Of a stretch of 64,000 bases of DNA, positions 62,728 through 64,000 are shown in pieces (the first letter of the stretch is position 1; every line of letters begins with the position of its first letter). The position numbers were made by a program, and so were the translations under genes. Under the pieces are notes generated by a model, which saw only the letters and a list, made by a program, of their open reading frames with translations, was not told the origin of the DNA and made no database searches. Location of the stretch: assembly GCF_034932185.1 (NCBI RefSeq), contig NZ_JAYGHW010000010.1, positions 1-64,000 on the forward strand, written 5' to 3'. The DNA is from Spirulina sp034932185. Its GTDB lineage: Bacteria > Cyanobacteriota > Cyanobacteriia > Cyanobacteriales > Spirulinaceae.

Positions 62728-63564
62728 CTAGAACTTAATGCAAAACATTAGGGCCATGTTCTGGGGGCGTGATGTGTAAAACTGCGGGTTAGTGCCTTCG
62801 TGCGTGCTTGCTGTTGGGTAGGATCTAGCTACTGATGATCCCACGCCGTCGGGATATTGAGGCTGATAATTCCGAGGAGCAAGTAAAAAATTATTTGCAA
62901 AAAAGATATAGGGGTGTCTTGTTGCTTGTTGACTTGACCCCATCACCCTCCCACTGTCCACCCCGCGCCCAGCGTCCCACCCTCGGACAAACTCACCACG
63001 GAGTTCAGGGAGCCTAAATGTGCTGATCCCGTCCCCGGCTCCGTAAATTGTGCCGATCGCCCCAAACAGATCGCTATAATCTGCCCGGCTGATAATGTCC
63101 CCATTGGCCATCAGGTAGCCATCAGGGACGGTCGCCCCGGCATACTGAATAACTGTGCCGGGGGGAACCTCAAAAAAAGGGAGATCTGCACTGGGGGGGA
63201 AATCCAGGGTAGAGGCGATCGCACAATCCAACTGGACTAATTGGTCAATGGCTTTCTTCGACCGCAACCGGCCCCAAAGCTCATAGCGGTAGTTTTCTGG
63301 CTCCAGGGAACTGAACCGGCAAACCCAGCGGTTATCGTTTTCGATCCCGTAAAGCCGCTGGTAGGCCGCCGCCACATAACCCAGATACGTTCCCCCGCTG
63401 AAGCACTTAACCTGTAGCTCCACATAGCCCCAAGCATTGGGGGCGATGGTATTGAGCTTAAAGTTAACCTTGACGCTGCTGTGTTGGGGCAACGCCAGGA
63501 GCTTTAAGTTTGGGAACGTGCTGGGTGTCCTTTTGCCGATGGGGTTCAACAGGATGCTAGGCAT
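62728..63564 (-). CDS. Phage tail-collar domain protein
   Basis: 278 residues. VPPGTVIQYAGATVPDGYLMANGDIISRADYSDLFGAIGTIYGAGDGISTFRLPELRGEFVRGWDAGRGVDSGRVMGSSQ is the phage tail collar (Collar) fold found in tail fibres and in tailocins. The N-terminal 110 residues are unassigned beta-rich. It abuts a second gene on the same strand. It may be part of a prophage, a tailocin or a domesticated adhesin; the window ends before more can be seen. Confidence 0.85.
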   Translation of the reverse strand: MPSILLNPIGKRTPSTFPNLKLLALPQHSSVKVNFKLNTIAPNAWGYVELQVKCFSGGTYLGYVAAAYQRLYGIENDNRWVCRFSSLEPENYRYELWGRLRSKKAIDQLVQLDCAIASTLDFPPSADLPFFEVPPGTVIQYAGATVPDGYLMANGDIISRADYSDLFGAIGTIYGAGDGISTFRLPELRGEFVRGWDAGRGVDSGRVMGSSQQATRHPYIFFANNFLLAPRNYQPQYPDGVGSSVARSYPTASTHEGTNPQFYTSRPQNMALMFCIKF

Positions 63565-63927
63565 CTACCAGCCGGGGGTGACTTTGATGATGTTGCCGCC
63601 GTGGTACTTTTTCCCCAACAGATCAGAGATCTTTTTGTTGCTGGCGACCCATAGCTTCGCCGTGCCGACGTAATCCTTACCGTCCTCGTATTGGATGGTA
63701 CAAGGCTGGATAATCCCCATTCGGGCCAATCCCTTTGCGCTTGCTGAACCCGCCGCCCCATCTTTCCCCGGTTTGATCGCCTTATCGCTCACGCCCATAT
63801 CTTTCCAAAGGGCTTTAGACGATGCTTCTTTCAGTCGGAGAATGAAAACATCATTCCCCCGCTTCAGGTACACACGAGCGATCGCATTCATCTTATCCCC
63901 AGGTTTTCCGACCTTATCCTTAGCCAT
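63565..63927 (-). CDS. Hypothetical protein paired with the tail-collar gene
   Basis: 120 residues, basic (many Lys and Arg) with a Gly/Ser/Ala-rich middle: KPGKDGAAGSASAKGLARMGIIQPCTIQYEDGKDYVGTAKLWVASNKKISDLLGKKYHGGNIIKVTPGW. No family recognised. It ends one base from the tail-collar start, so the two are an operon. Confidence 0.65.
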   Translation of the reverse strand: MAKDKVGKPGDKMNAIARVYLKRGNDVFILRLKEASSKALWKDMGVSDKAIKPGKDGAAGSASAKGLARMGIIQPCTIQYEDGKDYVGTAKLWVASNKKISDLLGKKYHGGNIIKVTPGW

Positions 63928-64000
63928 TTGTTGTTTCCAAAATCTAAATAAATCCTAACACACAGAAACGGCTGTAAAACAGTCCTGGCAAGGCTTTGAG

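Overview
The window looks like chromosome of a cyanobacterium. The octamer GCGATCGC (HIP1) recurs throughout at a density typical of that phylum. Several genes belong to cyanobacterial or green-lineage families: a CGLD27-like protein, a 67K-type SppA, a type 2 isopentenyl-diphosphate isomerase, a 4-hydroxyphenylpyruvate dioxygenase, TPR-CHAT and PEP-CTERM proteins. I cannot name the genus from sequence alone. Most of the window is GC-balanced core genome: dnaA, gyrA, purB, murG, rnhA, an adenylate kinase, rsfS, glcE-like, fni and sppA. Between these lie many short palindromic dispersed repeats.

Layout. 1-2.0 kb: an AT-rich stretch with one minus-strand gene resembling abortive-infection proteins. 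2.0-8.5 kb: minus-strand DUF3352 protein, CNNM/HlyC-type membrane protein, membrane-anchored protein, O-antigen ligase-like protein, a small HTH-like protein and RNase H. 8.6-15.3 kb: two overlapping Ser/Thr kinases convergent with a very large TPR-CHAT protein whose CHAT catalytic residues appear lost. 15.6-25.5 kb: GlcE-like oxidoreductase, adenylate kinase, DUF4230, RodZ-like HTH protein, ParA, PurB, a lipoprotein, VOC protein, pentapeptide/TPR protein and LD-carboxypeptidase.

25.5-29.8 kb is the standout: an AT-rich insertion bounded by perfect 41-bp direct repeats. The repeat includes the start codon of the following gene, so an element integrated at the 5' end of a TIGR03032/TPR/glycosyltransferase gene and re-created that end. 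The insert carries a three-gene translationally coupled operon: an OLD-like/DUF3696-type ATPase, a protein with TOPRIM-like motifs, and a DUF262 (GmrS/ParB-like) protein. I read this as a defence cassette on a small integrated element without its own integrase.

29.8-44.5 kb: the interrupted gene, two cyanobacterial proteins of unknown role, a WcaI-like glycosyltransferase, RsfS, CGLD27, asparaginase, Uma2 nuclease, an HTH-ImmA/IrrE plus PIN toxin-antitoxin-like pair (the ImmA HExxH motif lacks its Glu), HPPD, a cytosine-5 DNA methyltransferase followed by an ImmA-like remnant, MurG and a secreted NTF2-like protein. 44.6-57.9 kb: GyrA, Asp/Asn beta-hydroxylase-like protein, Uma2, Fni, SppA, zinc-ribbon protein, ferritin-like protein, a small membrane protein, DnaA and an ArsR-HTH/Clp-N fusion. 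58.3-64.0 kb: PEP-CTERM protein, glycosyltransferase, an ABC exporter with a histidine-kinase DHp-like tail, and two phage-type genes (tail-collar protein and a small partner) at the right edge.

No rRNA, tRNA, CRISPR array or intact transposase gene was recognised. Functional calls rest on motifs read by eye; no database search was run.
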